NCBI RefSeq assembly: GCF_029784155.1
Contig: NC_073693.1
Span: 136,017,988-136,081,987 of the forward strand
Direction: 5' to 3'
Length of the DNA: 64,000 nucleotides
DNA from: Uranotaenia lowii
Lineage: Eukaryota; Arthropoda; Insecta; Diptera; Culicidae
Shown here piece after piece: positions 45,001-56,713 of the stretch. The translations under genes were made by a program, and so were the position numbers. The first letter of the stretch is position 1. Every line of letters begins with the position of its first letter. The notes beneath the pieces are model-generated. The model saw only the letters and a program-made list of their open reading frames with translations. It was not told the DNA's origin and did no database searches.

Positions 45001-48000
45001 ACCCGGATCAGAAAAGCCCGATTTGCGTTTGCGAGTCTCCGAAACATCTGGCGCTTACGCCAGATCTCTCTACGAACTAAGATCCGAATCTTCAACTCAA
45101 ACGTCAAATCCGTATTGCTGTACGGGTGTGAAACTTGGTGCACATCAGTGTTCGGCACAAATACGCTAATCCGCTAATCGCTAATTAGTCCGCTAACTTT
45201 TTGTTAGCGGTTTAATTTTGCCGCTAAGTTTTGATTGATCTAGCGAATTAAAAAGATCCGCTATTTTTTTGTTCCGCAAATTGAAGATCGCTAACTCCCA
45301 TATATTTGCATCAATCTCTCGAACTATTAGTGACAGAAAGAATATTTTGTCATTAATCAAGTTGAGGTGACATTGGGCATCATTCTTTGGATTCACTGGA
45401 GGAATGCGTATTTAGTTTCATTTTCCCCTCTTTTAGCACGCAGCATTTACAGAAGAAGATAACAATAAAAGGTGTTAAAAAATATAAATCTATGTTTAAC
45501 GTCCCTTAATCAGCGTTTATTTTAAAGTGGTTGAGATATTTACTTTTCACAATACAGTTTTTTAGAGATTATACAGATCAGTTCAAATAAAAATAAGATA
45601 AAATCACCATAGCATTAATTGACTTTTTTAAGTTGTTACTAGTTTATTGCTAGTTTAAAAAAGGGGAAAACAGATTAAAGATTTTAAATGAGGATAATGT
45701 AATAATAATGCAAAAAAGAGAAAGAATTGCACAAAAGATTGTTTGCAACGAAATTGCATACCATCTACTTTGCACAAAACCTATAAATCGATTAAAATTT
45801 TAATCAAAATTTAAAAAAAACATAGCTTCCATCTTTCACATTCTGTTTTTTGTTCTGGTAATTGTTCAATAATTCAGAATTTTTTTATCTGTAGAACACA
45901 GAGATGATACAATTCCCCTTTTAGACAGTTATGTTTTGCTGCTTGTAAAAAAAATCGAGCAATTTATCGAAATTAAACCAAATGAAATTCTTGAAACTTT
46001 ATTTACTCCCGCTTGGGTAGTTGAAAAAATCGAAGGGGGGAAGGGCGTAACAAAAGAAGAATTTAATATTTGTTCCGGCTTAAATGTTGTTCAGCAGTTA
46101 GCGATTAGCGATTAGCGCTTTAAGCTTAAAGCGATAACTTTTTCGGCACATTTAGCGTATTGAATTAGCGATCGCTAACTTTGAATGAGTTAGCGATTTA
46201 ACTAGCGGCGCTAATTTTTCAGTTAGCGATGCCGAACACTGGTGCACATATGCGGTGACGACGCAAGTTTTTGTGAATCGCTGCCTGCGGAACATCATCC
46301 GGGCTTGGTGGCCTGGCATCTGGATCTCAAACGTTGAACTTCATCGCCGGTGTCATCAAAAGGCGCTAGAAATCGAGATTCGGGAACGTAAGTAGAGATG
46401 GATTGGGCACACGCTGCGAAGAGATGAAAACGAGATTTGCAGAGAGGCGCTTGACTGGAATCCAGATGGGCATCGAAGAAGAGGCAGGCCCAAAAGCTCG
46501 TGGCGGCGAAGTCTAGCCGCTGAAATCCGCACAGTTGACGAGAACCTTTGGCAGCACGTGAAGACGCTGGCTCCGGATCGCCAGCAGTGGAGATCTTTTA
46601 TCTCAGCCCTATGCGTCAGTCAATCGGCGCCGGACCCTTAGGTAGGTAGGTAGGTTCCACTTCCGTTATCTTATAAACTCATTTTTTGTTTATGAATATT
46701 AACATAAACAAAAATGAGGGCGTATGGAAATTGAATACAAATTGTGTAAAAGGTGTACGATAGTATAGTAGTAAAAATGCTAACCTCTTACTCGTTATTT
46801 GGACAATAACGAGCTCCATGTGTGTTCAACTTTTTATCATATTTTCGTCAAATAGCACTTATGTTTTTGAAAGGAAATAATTTTCTAATTCATATGATAG
46901 TTTTTTAAGAAAAGATTCATGGCATCTTTTTTTAACACTAGCCAAAAGTGTCTCCTGATCTTATCCTTTCCTCACTTACCTTACAATATTTTTTGCAAGG
47001 ATACAGAGATAACCTCGGTCCTAAGGATAAAATTGATCTTTTATCCCTTTTTACATTTTCCTATCTTTTTACTAAGGAGTGTATTCGAAAAAATGCGACA
47101 CTTTGTTTTGTGAATAATTTTGAATGCATGAATAATAGTTGATGAAATTTTCAGGGAAGTTACCTAGTAATGCAATGTTCACATGTGCAATTTTTTGTGA
47201 CGTTTTGTCAAGTGGTTTGAAGAAAGCAGCAAATAAAGTTCTTCATTGACTTTAAGTTTTGGGCGCCACGAGCGCTATCTATAATGAATTCTAATATATT
47301 TGACTGTTAAACACTTAACCTTTGTTATCGATTATTTGCACCATTCCAGATCCAACCAAATATAGTATCATCTTTGAAGGATCCTTGGAAATGTTATTCA
47401 GGGAAAAAGGTTGCATTTGGAGGCAACCTCCTTTTTATATTTAGCTATTCATCGTATCAATAGTTATGTAACACTGACTGATTTTCAGCTTCCACAGATC
47501 GTAAGGCACCTCCAGTGCTAGACATTATATTTCCCACTTTTTCTTCTTCTTGTTCATTACCTGAACGCCCAGGCGAGACTTGTCCATGAAAAGTTTCTGG
47601 CTGGAAACCTACCAAGTGCCCGCTAAAGACTTCGTTTTGCTGTCCTAACGTAATTTTTCAAAATATCTCCCCGATGTCGGGTCCAATATTTTGCGCACGA
47701 TTTGACCACCGTATTTTGTTTATTTTTACGGCGGGTAGCCTTTTTACCTTGCAAGAATTAGGTCCGGCCTTTTTGCTAGTAAGTTAGATTAACTAGACTC
47801 CTTAAGCGATTTACCATATGAACTTAGGTCGAATAGTTAGTTTCCAGCTGTTTTTGAGTCTCCCACTGCGGTTTTCCTCAATTTTATTCATTTTATTCAA
47901 TAACCTTCTGTATTGGAAGATATCTCAAAAACCACTTAACAGAACGCCACAAAAATTTGCACATGTGAACATTACACTAGTAAGTAGTTTCATTCAAAAT

Positions 48001-49828
48001 TTCATTATTTTCCATTCATGCTTCACTTCAGTTATTAACAGAACAAAGTGTTTTTTTTTTTCGAATACACTCCTTACTATGACGTGGCCGGCGCCGTTAT
48101 TTATGTTTAAAGAGAGAGCATCAGTTTTGTGCATAGTAGTGAACCTACATGTAAGAGAAGCGACGTCCCAAAATAAAAAAGTCCAATCGATACAAAAGAA
48201 CTGTCAATATCGATTCCAATCGATCCGAGCTTTTAGCGCTTTTACCTTTCTTATTGAAAACTTAACCAAGGAGCGTATTGCGATTGTTGGTGTAGTTCAA
48301 ACAGATAATTTTAAAGCTCGTCATATGAATTTATGATTAGGTGAAAAATTTTCCACTGCTTTCGTAGTTAGAAAACTATCTGATTGTTAACGAAATTCAA
48401 GTCATTCATACCATTTATCGCGATCCTTCGGGCATCGAATTCAATGTTGTTTTGTTGGATTAGAGAAGCGTTCACTTTAGAGCTTGGACATTGAGCCAGA
48501 AAACAGTGCTTAGGATTTTTTTGCCCAAGATTTCGGCGATGTTGCCACATCTTTTATTTTAAGAGGGATCAGACGTCGCTTCTCTTATATGCAGTTCACT
48601 AGTGCATAGTGGGATAAGGTGCTAGATCTGATGTTCCCACTATTTTCTCTTGACGGTCCTTAGTGTCCCCACAGGTGTGGTGTAACTAAAACACACGTTA
48701 GGTCCTTTAGTGTTAAACGATACTAAATTTCCAAAAACAAAATTTTCCTTCTAGATGCACCGTGATTGAATTTGAATGAAATGAGCAGATGATATGCACT
48801 TTGAATGAACACTCCATTGGAAAAAAAGAATTGAAGCCCATTGGATATGCACGAATATTGTATCAAAGTAAAAGATTCGTTCATTATATTATGTAATTTC
48901 CATACTCACTCTTGTAACGGCAATCGTTTTATCAAAGCAATGTGTTTCGCTTCCATCCAAGGAAATGTTACTCGTCTTTCGCATTTTGAATGAAGCAATT
49001 CCGTGTCGGTACCTCCAGGACATATAGCAACGACTTTTATGCCGGTGTGTTCGAATACATCCTTACTCTAGCATTGAAACGAAAATTTATTGAAACTACT
49101 ATAACTTTATGGATGTTGTCTAACTAACCCCCATGGCTCTAGTGAAGCCTATCACACCACTCTTCGTTGCGCTGTATGTTGCCATCATATCCATCGGCTC
49201 AATTCCGGCGATCGAAGCTATGTTGACAACTGTACCTCCAGAGCCCGATTTGTGCTTACCCATCACATCGAAGGCTAGCATAGTGCAATCAATCAATCCG
49301 GTCTAGTATGTAAAAATATTTTTTTTTTTTGAATTTACTTTAATTTATTATGAAAGGTTTTCAAATAATAACCAAATTTACTGCAATGGTGCGGGCGCTA
49401 TCATGTTCATCAACAATGCCCGCACAATTGACAAGAATATCAATCGATCCAAGCAAGTTTTGCCGGAAGTTGTCTTCCAGTGATCGCCTGTTGGTGACAT
49501 CACATTGACGATAAAGAACTGATGCCTGCGGGTTGATGAGCTTCAGAGTGTTTTCTCGTACGGAATCCAACCTTTGCACAACGTCCAAAATTAGAATTGA
49601 CTGTAAACGAAAAGCATCAATGAGCAATTCTCGTGATTTTTTTTTCGATTTTTTTAACAGATCAGCTACAAAAATAAGTTCCAAAACAGCAAAAATGAAC
49701 TTTATGCTCTTGCTTAGTAATTTGAACTTAGTTACCTCAACTCCACTTTTCAACAGTTCCTCGGCTGTGGCAAATCCGATTCCTTTGGCACCTCCGGTAA
49801 CGATCGCAGTTTTTCCGCTCAATGCCAT
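42018..49828 (-). CDS. Short-chain dehydrogenase/reductase SDR-4 (257 aa), giant last intron
   Basis: The exons, in transcript order, are 49828-49736, 49600-49373, 49302-49129, 49067-48910 and 42138-42018, which join to 774 bp with no stop. Motifs: TGGAKGIG at residues 11-18, Asp after beta-2 (LILDV), CDVTN, NCAG, Ser137 (NIAS), Tyr150/Lys154 (YSATK) and CPG. Probably active, NAD-preferring. Exon 4 ends at a good donor (GTGAGTATG) in phase 2. No exon 5 occurs nearby; the only matching one (PSAVGRAVIQAVLTAEPGSI) is at 42018-42138, after a good acceptor (TTTTTGTTTCAG) and in the right phase. The intron between them is 6771 bp and full of transposons. Exon 2 is 9 bp shorter than in the paralogues. 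If exon 5 belonged to a lost gene instead, SDR-4 would lack a C-terminus. Confidence 0.8.
42190..42300. mobile_element. Fragment of the palindromic MITE
   Basis: TATCGGCCTTATCGGTGAAA and the following 80 bases match the left arm of the MITE at 2186. No right arm was recognised. Confidence 0.5.
42368..43281. mobile_element. TA-flanked TIR element, family 3, copy b
   Basis: 914 bp, the same length as copy a (23787-24700) and alike along its whole length. TA flanks at 42366-42367 and 43282-43283. It lies in the last intron of SDR-4. Confidence 0.75.
43284..44079. other. Intronic DNA with repeat pieces
   Basis: Inside the SDR-4 last intron. About 43640-43735 resembles 48630-48725 (CGACGGTCCTTGGTGT and GTTGGTCCTTTGAGTGTTAA words). 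A roughly 120-bp inverted pair around GTCATTACTATC / GATAGTAATGAC (43794-43880) may be a short MITE. Confidence 0.45.
44080..44336. mobile_element. PIF/Harbinger-like MITE
   Basis: 257 bp with roughly 48-bp terminal inverted repeats (GAGCAAGTTCACTCGTGTTG / GAGCAAGTTCACTGGTGTTG). It is flanked by the 3-bp duplication TTA (44077-44079 and 44337-44339), the TWA target of Harbinger elements. Non-coding. Confidence 0.75.
44791..46653 (+). pseudogene. 5'-truncated RTE-like LINE, interrupted by hAT copy B
   Basis: An RT C-terminal region: KINVGKTKSMEI, VETVECFQYLGSQITPDGG, FASLRNIWRLRQISLRTK and SVLLYGCETWCTS. It is then cut by the hAT element and resumes at 46250 with FVNRCLRNIIRAWW, GHTLRRDENEICREALDW and RRRGRPKSSWRR, and stops at 46639-46641. 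There is an in-frame TAG near 46394. The tail is (TAGG)n. The duplication GTTCCACT (44783-44790 and 46654-46661) marks the insertion. It is a different family from the RTE at 1-2147. Confidence 0.8.
45146..46241. mobile_element. hAT-like non-autonomous element, copy B
   Basis: 1096 bp with ends CAGTGTTCGGCA and, inverted, CAGTGTTCGGCATCG. It has the perfect 8-bp duplication GTGCACAT (45138-45145 and 46242-46249), which fits the nTnnnnAn hAT target. It carries the GCTAA-rich subterminal zones of copy A. It lacks the LINE and the TA-flanked insertions present in copy A, and so shows both pre-insertion sites. Confidence 0.92.
47075..48074. mobile_element. 1-kb TIR element, mariner-like
   Basis: Inverted ends AGGAGTGTATTCGAAAAA, with similarity continuing for about 150 bp (both arms carry ATGTTCACATGTGCAA),  flanked by TA (47073-47074 and 48075-48076). 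On the minus strand 47540-47770 reads KKAGPNSCKVKRLPAVKINK and further, which may be a worn transposase piece. Lies in the SDR-4 last intron. Confidence 0.65.
48139..48600. mobile_element. Possible TIR element with AAGAGAAGCGACGT arms
   Basis: TGTAAGAGAAGCGACGTC (about 48151-48168) and its inverse GACGTCGCTTCTCTTATATG (about 48560-48580), with similar sequence outside each (AGTAGTGAAC / AGTTCACTAG). The exact ends were not resolved. Between the arms is AT-rich DNA with no gene. Lies upstream of the SDR-4 exon 4 donor, in the intron. Confidence 0.4.
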
Positions 49829-50103
49829 GTTCACCTAACTGGTTAAACTTTTCTAAGGTTTTGTAAGGTGAAGGTGTTAATCCATAGACAATCTGAGCAG
49901 TACTGATCTGATGAACTAAACATTCCTCCTTGAAATATCCATATCAAATATTGTATCGTAACTATTTTCACAGTGTATAATGTAAATTGAATTCGATGAA
50001 TCAAAGCTGGTTGACTCGGCAGACTATATTTAATCTCTTAATAAAGATGTTGAAATCGAACAAGTGTTAGCCGTGTTTATCTATAATCATGCTTTATTCA
50101 TAA

Positions 50104-52640
50104 CTAGCTGATTTTACCCGGCCTTGCTCGGGTTCGCATAAAATAAAAATCAAAATGAGTCGTTGGAGTTTTCGAAATTTTGTTTTGTTCTTTTTTAGGT
50201 TTTGATTGAGATTATTTATTGTTTTACTCGTGTTCAAAGTTTTGAAAAACTTATAGTTATGAGGTTTGTGTTTAAAGAAATTTAAAACTATTTCTCTTGA
50301 ATGCTTGTTCATCCTATCATAATAAACATTTTTTTCACCCACCATTTCTAAAGATGCTTTAATAGCATTTACCTGACATCTTCAGCTGATTAATTTGTTT
50401 TTTAACTTTCACATCCCCCATTTAATGAAAATCTATTTTGGAGATCATCCCACTTTTCAAGTTTGATGATCTCCCTGTACAATGTTATATTCAAGTTTTA
50501 TTTAAATACTTAGAAACTTAAAAAAAAACTTTCAAATCATGTTGAACCAAAGTTAAAATTCACTTTGCATTTTTTCAATTGTATATGTGCTTCTTAGAAT
50601 AACACTGCTTATTTGTTCTTAAATGTTGAAAGGTCCACTAATAGTTTCTTGAAGCTATCGAAAACAAACTATCTCTGAACCGAAGTTCCCATTATAATGT
50701 TACGAAATAGATTTAATTTGAGTTATATTTCAACGTCCAACAATGGGGACACAATCCCATTAATTATTGTCAAAAATGATCAATGTTGTCAAGTCACATT
50801 GATGACCAAAAATGACTCAAAAGTTAGAAATTGACCAATGGAATTGAATTGTATAAAACTCAAAACCTTTAGATTTAGTTTCCCAATCAATTTTCTAAAC
50901 CCCCGTTTGAATTCCTCGAAGGCTATCCAATAGGATGAATCTAAATCTAATTTTTTCTTTCTCTATCCCTTCTCTATTCTCTAATCCCAAAAATATGAAA
51001 ATGAATGGCTCTTAAAAGCTGGAATTTATCAAAATCGGTTCATAAGTTTTTCAACCCTCAGTCCAAGTAGTTGTTTAGCTTAAAAAGTCAATTCATTGTT
51101 CACTGTTCAGTTCACTGTATGTTTCTGTAGACCCTCAAAGAAAAACTTAAAGGTATGAGCTTTAAATTAAAAGGCATACAACATAATTTCCTGGGAAGCT
51201 TATTCATCACGATAAACATTTTTTTCATCCACCATTTTTTAGGAAGCTTGAAAAGATTTGGACTTTTATTTGTTATCTTCAAATGATCAAATTGTTTTGA
51301 TATCTTTCCCATCCTACCTCTAATAAAAATCTCTTTTGGATATCAAGACGGATGATCTTCCTGTACAATGGTATATTAGACCTTTATCAACTTTGAAATT
51401 TCTTAACAAACATCCGAATCTGGTTAAACCATGTTGAAGACTCACATTGCATGTTTTAAACTATTTGTGTACTTTTCGCTTTTTAATTTCACACTGTTTT
51501 ATGAGTACTTGGTCTTAAATGTGAAAGTTCCACATTTAGTTATTTGAAGTTTTTGAAAACAAACCACCTCTGAACCGAAGTAACCATTCTAATTTTATAT
51601 GTGAGTTACATATCAATGTTACTATTCTTGGACATTCATCCCATTAATGCTTGTGAAGTGTGATCAATTTTAAAGTTAATTTGGTTAAATTCGCAGTACT
51701 AAACGGTTCTACTATAAGTTTTATCTAAATTGGATGATAGAATTGAACAAATTGACTCAAAAGTTATAAATTGGCCAAAGAAATAGAATTGCATAAAACT
51801 GAAAACCTCAGATTTAATTAATAAAAGTTTAATGTAATGGATTGTTTCCAACGGAACCAAAAGTTTTTCCAGATTATACACGATCAATTTTCATATCCCC
51901 CGATAAAATTCCCCGACGGCTTTTTAAGCGTTGAAATCGAGGCCTTCAACTTATAACTCTGAATCTTATTATTTTTTTTTTCTCTATAAGAGATTCTAAA
52001 AATTCGGCAATAGTTTGAATTTATGAAAATCGTTTCATTCAGCAGAAGAAGTCAATTCACTGTTCAGTTCACTGTATATTTATGTAGACTCTCAAAGCAC
52101 CCCAGCAGCGGTAGGGAGCACTTTGAAAATCACTACAATTCTATTCAATATATTTCTAACAGGCTAGTTGTATTTTTCAATTCAAAATGTAGGCTCATTA
52201 TTGCATTCAAATATCTCCTACCAGTACCACGTGCTTAGAACAGAAGAAGGAATAAAAATACCCGCCAAAATTCCCCCTTTCAAATTTTCAAAGATCAGCA
52301 AGCTTTGATTTGCTTTCCAGTATACGTGAACTTTGAATGGTCGTTGCTAATGCTCGGCCCATAATGATGATGAAAAAAAACCCGCCAAAGGAAACGAAAA
52401 TCGGCTGCCAAAATGGGTGCCATGACTTTTGGTTCGTGGGAATAAAATAGAACGTTGTATGGGAGGATCCCTTTTCTTAAGTGGGAGGGGCTCAGAACTA
52501 TTACTAAAACCTTACCCTGGTTCAACTTCATCTCTGTACCAAATTTCAGGCTGATCGGTTCAGCTATGTGGATTTGTATAAGGTGCATACAAACAAACAA
52601 ACATATATAGTCCAACTCATCTTTATATATTAGATCTTTT
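50104..52640. repeat. Dispersed repeat with an internal tandem duplication of about 960 bp
   Basis: It begins ACTAGCTGATTTTACCCGGC and ends with an AAACAAACAAACATATATAG stretch then TTTATATATTAGAT. These ends are common in arthropod dispersed repeats. Inside, 50270-51140 and 51170-52100 are diverged direct copies (shared ACTGTTCAGTTCACTGTAT, CTCTGAACCGAAGT and GTAGACYCTCAAAG). No coding sequence. Confidence 0.6.
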
Positions 52641-54969
52641 CTATAGAACAAAAAAAAATGAACGGAACTCCGAGTTCATCGCATTTTCTCTATGTTGTCA
52701 TGAAGTGTCTAGCCCCACATAGTTTATTTAAGAAGGGAGAAGCCCCCAACTTTTGCACTCACTTAAAACTAATATTATATTGTAAGTTGCTTTTGTTTAA
52801 ATCAAGTTATCTCAGTAAATATTTGAACTGCTTCCTTATTACGTCGTATATCTTGCATTCTGTTCAAAACTTGAAACTAACTCTGCTTAAACTTCTCAGT
52901 GACTAATTCTTCAGATTGATAATTTTAAAGTTCTTTGACAATTTTTTTTCGTGCGACCGTCAAAGGTCCTAGCTAATAAATGACTCGTGTATATGAACTA
53001 AATAGAAAAATTCTACAATAATAATCTTTTCCTTTCAGACTTCAGAAATAAATAAAAAAAATAAATGATTAGTTATAATGCCCCGAAATCTTTTCTGAGG
53101 AAAAAAAGACAGTTCTACCAGATTGAAGTTAAATTTTTGCAAAACCATCTGGTAACTCTTAATTTCTGGTAATTCTAACAAATGAAGATCATTTCATTAG
53201 AACATTTCGATGCTCTGAAATCAATAGCTTTCTCGTTAAAATAATATTTATGAAAGTGTTACGGAAAATCAGTAAGTGCTGCTAGTTCCTTTTCATGAAA
53301 AAAGAATGCTCTGTTTGGGGCGGTAAAACTATTTTCTCGCTACTCCTACTGCTTTGCCGTCTTGGGCAAAGTTGTAGTCAGAAAGATTTCCACCAGTAAA
53401 TTCTATATATTGGAATTTTGTTCGCATTGCGTGAGAACAAAATATTCAAAAAAAAACCAAAATAGTTACATTCTTAGGAATAAATTATCGCATTTTTTCA
53501 TACAAAATTTCAAATCAAAACCCGGATATCTAGATCTCATTTTAAAAAATTGCAAAAAATCTGTCGTTCATTTTAACCAAAAAGAAAAGTTTTAAGGCTG
53601 CAGGGTTTTTGAAATTCGAAAAAAGTTGCAAAACGACACACCCTCTTGACCATAATTGTACAGAAACGAGAAGCTTGCGTAATGTCACTTCGACTTTGAA
53701 TGTCCATAACATTTTTACTCTAATGATATTTTTTTTACCAAATTTTCGGCGTGAGCTATATGAACTATTAAACTATTATTTTATCAAATTTGAGCTTTCT
53801 GAAGTTTAAGTGGCCAGAGGTAAAGCAAATTGCTAAAATAAATATAAAATAGGACTTTTGACATTTAAACTGCAGTATCTGATTTGATGAAGCAATAGTT
53901 TAAACTTGATCTATCTTTCGTGAACATTGGATAAGAAAAATCGTCAAAGTAAAATGTTATGGAAGGTCAGTCGAAGTGACAGAATTGCTAAATAATATGA
54001 ACGGAATTGAATGTTTGTATGAAGAGTTAATTACGATTCAAAACTCAGCAAAAATCACTTTTGAATAGAAATCGAAACTGAAACCCCATTAAGCCTTAAG
54101 TGTGAATGGGATTAAAAAATTAATTCAGGACTGGAAATAAATGCTGGTGTTTTATCAGTAGCTTTTTCTTCTTTCTTTCAATTTCAAAATAAGACAAACA
54201 TTTCACAAGAAAATCGCTTCACGATTTGAGCTATAACAAAAAGGTTGATTGAATTATACTGTATTTTATCGTGTTTAACGATTAACTTTGTTTGGTTTAA
54301 TACTCCACGGGTTTCATTCTTCGAAAAATTACTTAATGCCGAATTTTACATCAATTCGTTAAGCTGTTTCTGAGTCCTTGAGGAACACAAATAAAAATCC
54401 CTTCCTTTTTAGTACATTTCAAATAACAGGAGCCATCACTAAATTTGCCTCGATATGGTCCAGATTTTAGGTTGAAAATTTTGGAAGGAAATGGTCGGAT
54501 TTTGCAATTGTTCATTTTTCCTTCTTTAAATTTTGCAAAAAAAATGTGAGTTTAAGTTTGCAGTTGAATTCGATTCTTTTCTGTATAACTACTCTCATGC
54601 TTATTTACATGGTTAAAAAATATATTAAAAAATGAAAAATATATCTGTGTTCGAATAGCAAAAAATAAAACGCTTTTAATGTAGAGCTCACCACAAACAG
54701 TTGAGCACCACTAACCTAACATGGTTTGAAGTAGTTGGTAAGGAGTCTCCTAAAAACCCTAAAGAGCTTCTCATATGTTTCCTCAACAGAGGTCGTTCTT
54801 TATGAAATTAAATTAACGAAACTTCTTATGATTTTTTTTATATTTGTTAATACTATTTCTAAACATAAGACATATTCTACAAAAAAATATAAATCAATTA
54901 TTTAATCCTAATAAAAAGAGATCGTACCCCAAGTAACACAGATTATGCGAATTAGCATTAGGAAGTTTT
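52641..54969. other. AT-rich intergenic DNA
   Basis: 2.3 kb with no recognised gene, element ends or RNA. Short open frames here have AT-driven composition and no splice support. Confidence 0.5.
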
Positions 54970-55255
54970 ATTATGGTTTAATTATGGCATTTTTTTGTGC
55001 AGCTCGTTTTAAGGCGGTTTTATTATGGTCATGCAGAATGCTTATAATTTTTTTTCGACCATATGTTTTCAGATGGTTTTGAAAACGCTAATAAAACTTT
55101 TATTAAACATGCTGTTTTAGTTATTTTGAAAGAGTTATGAATGCTCTTTTTAAACTATAATAAAACACAAACCTAGAAGTTTGCTCCAAGCTTTCTTTTG
55201 CATGTTCTATAATAGCACTCAGTGCATGATTATTAAACCGCCATAAAACTTAGTG
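54970..55255. mobile_element. Possible MITE with AAGTTTTAT ends
   Basis: The left AAGTTTTATTATGGTTTAAT and the inverted right AAGTTTTATGGCGGTTTAAT match. The interior carries further GGTTTTATTATGG words. Target duplication unclear. Confidence 0.4.
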
Positions 55256-55379
55256 ACAGTTCTCGATCAAGATGTCAAAACAGGACACGCTCAGATTAGA
55301 TAGCATATATTTGAATTGGAACTCCCATTTTTACACATTTTTGGTAAGTTATGCGTGTTGGTTTTGAGTTAAAATTGAA

Positions 55380-56170
55380 AAAATACATCTTTGAAAACTT
55401 GAAATCACCGAAAGTGGTATGAATATCTTTACAAAATGAGTATTGAGTGAAAGGGCCTAAATAGTAGGAAAAAAATTGTTGCTTGACGCCATCATTAATT
55501 CAAGATGGCGGCTTCCGCTTTTATTTTCAAAGCTGTAAATTACTGAAAATATCGTGAAACCTTCACAATATGGTTATTAGGTGAAAGTAATAAACGAGTA
55601 GAAGTCAAATTTCGTTGCCCGTCGCCATCTTAAATCCAAGATGGCGGCTACCGCTCAACTTGAAAATACTGTAAATGACTGAAAATCGCATAAAACCCAT
55701 ATTATAGGGGTATAAGTTGAAAGAGATCAACCGGTAGAAGTTGAATTTCGCTATCTGACGCCATCTTGAAATCCAAGATGGCGACTTCCGCTAAACTTTA
55801 AAATGTAGTTAATGACTTAAAATGACATGAAACCCAGGTGGTAGTGGGTGGAAAGGCTTAACGAGTAGAAGTCGAATATTGCTATCTTACGCCATCTTGA
55901 AATCCAAGATGGCAGCTTTCTATAAACTTTAAAAATGCTCTAAATCATTGAATATCGCTTGAAACCTCCAAAACATGGGTGTTTGTCAATTGGGATAAGC
56001 TATAAAAAGTTTATTTTTGCATTCTGACGCTATCTTGAAATCCAAGATGGTGACTTCAGCTGAACTTAAAAATACTGTAAATAAATGAAATTAGCATGAA
56101 ACTCCCAAATATATTGTATTGGGTGCTAAGGCTAAACGATAGAAGTCAAATATCTCTTTTCGCGTTTCTC
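55380..56170. repeat. Tandem array, about 135-bp unit with a palindromic core
   Basis: Five to six units. Each contains the hairpin GCCATCTTGAAATCCAAGAT followed by GGC (near 55490, 55622, 55761, 55892 and 56030). The spacing is 130-139 bp and the shared flanks include GTAGAAGTCGAAT and TGAAA...CATGAAAC. One more unit lies inverted at about 56570-56700, after 400 bp of other sequence. Confidence 0.85.
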
Positions 56171-56713
56171 TGAAAATTTGTAAGTGACTGAAAATCCCAC
56201 AAAAACCACCACAATACAGACCCCGTTCGTTTTTGGCAACATTCGATTTTGGCAACATCGAATTTGGCACATGTGCCTAAATCAGACGGTTAACAGAAAC
56301 AACATAACCTTATAGTTTTCGCTAGAATAAGACCAATACAATTTAAACATAATAGCATGATAGGAATAATAGAATTACATAAATGGCAAAAAAAAACAAA
56401 AACTATAAACAAAACAAGAAAAGTGCTAAATGCATTAGAAACATAATGAAAAAATAATAAAAGTGATTTAAAATGATCTAAATTGTCTTAAAATAGTAGT
56501 TTTAATAAAGTATTACGTGAAAAAAAAGTTGTGTTCAAGCGATTTTCATTGATTAACAGTATTTTAAATTCAGTGGAAGCTGCCATCTTGGATTTCAAGA
56601 TGGCGTCGGAAAGAAAAAAACCACTTCTAGTTTAGCCCTTTCACCCAATACCCGTATAGTGGTGGTTTAATGCGACTTTTTGTCAGCATTAAGCATTAAA
56701 AGTTGAGCGGATT

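Noticed and set aside
46750..46830. Second tRNA-like stretch (GTATAGTAGTAAAAATGC ... GTGTTCAAC)
   Set aside because: Stems do not pair and the spacing is poor.
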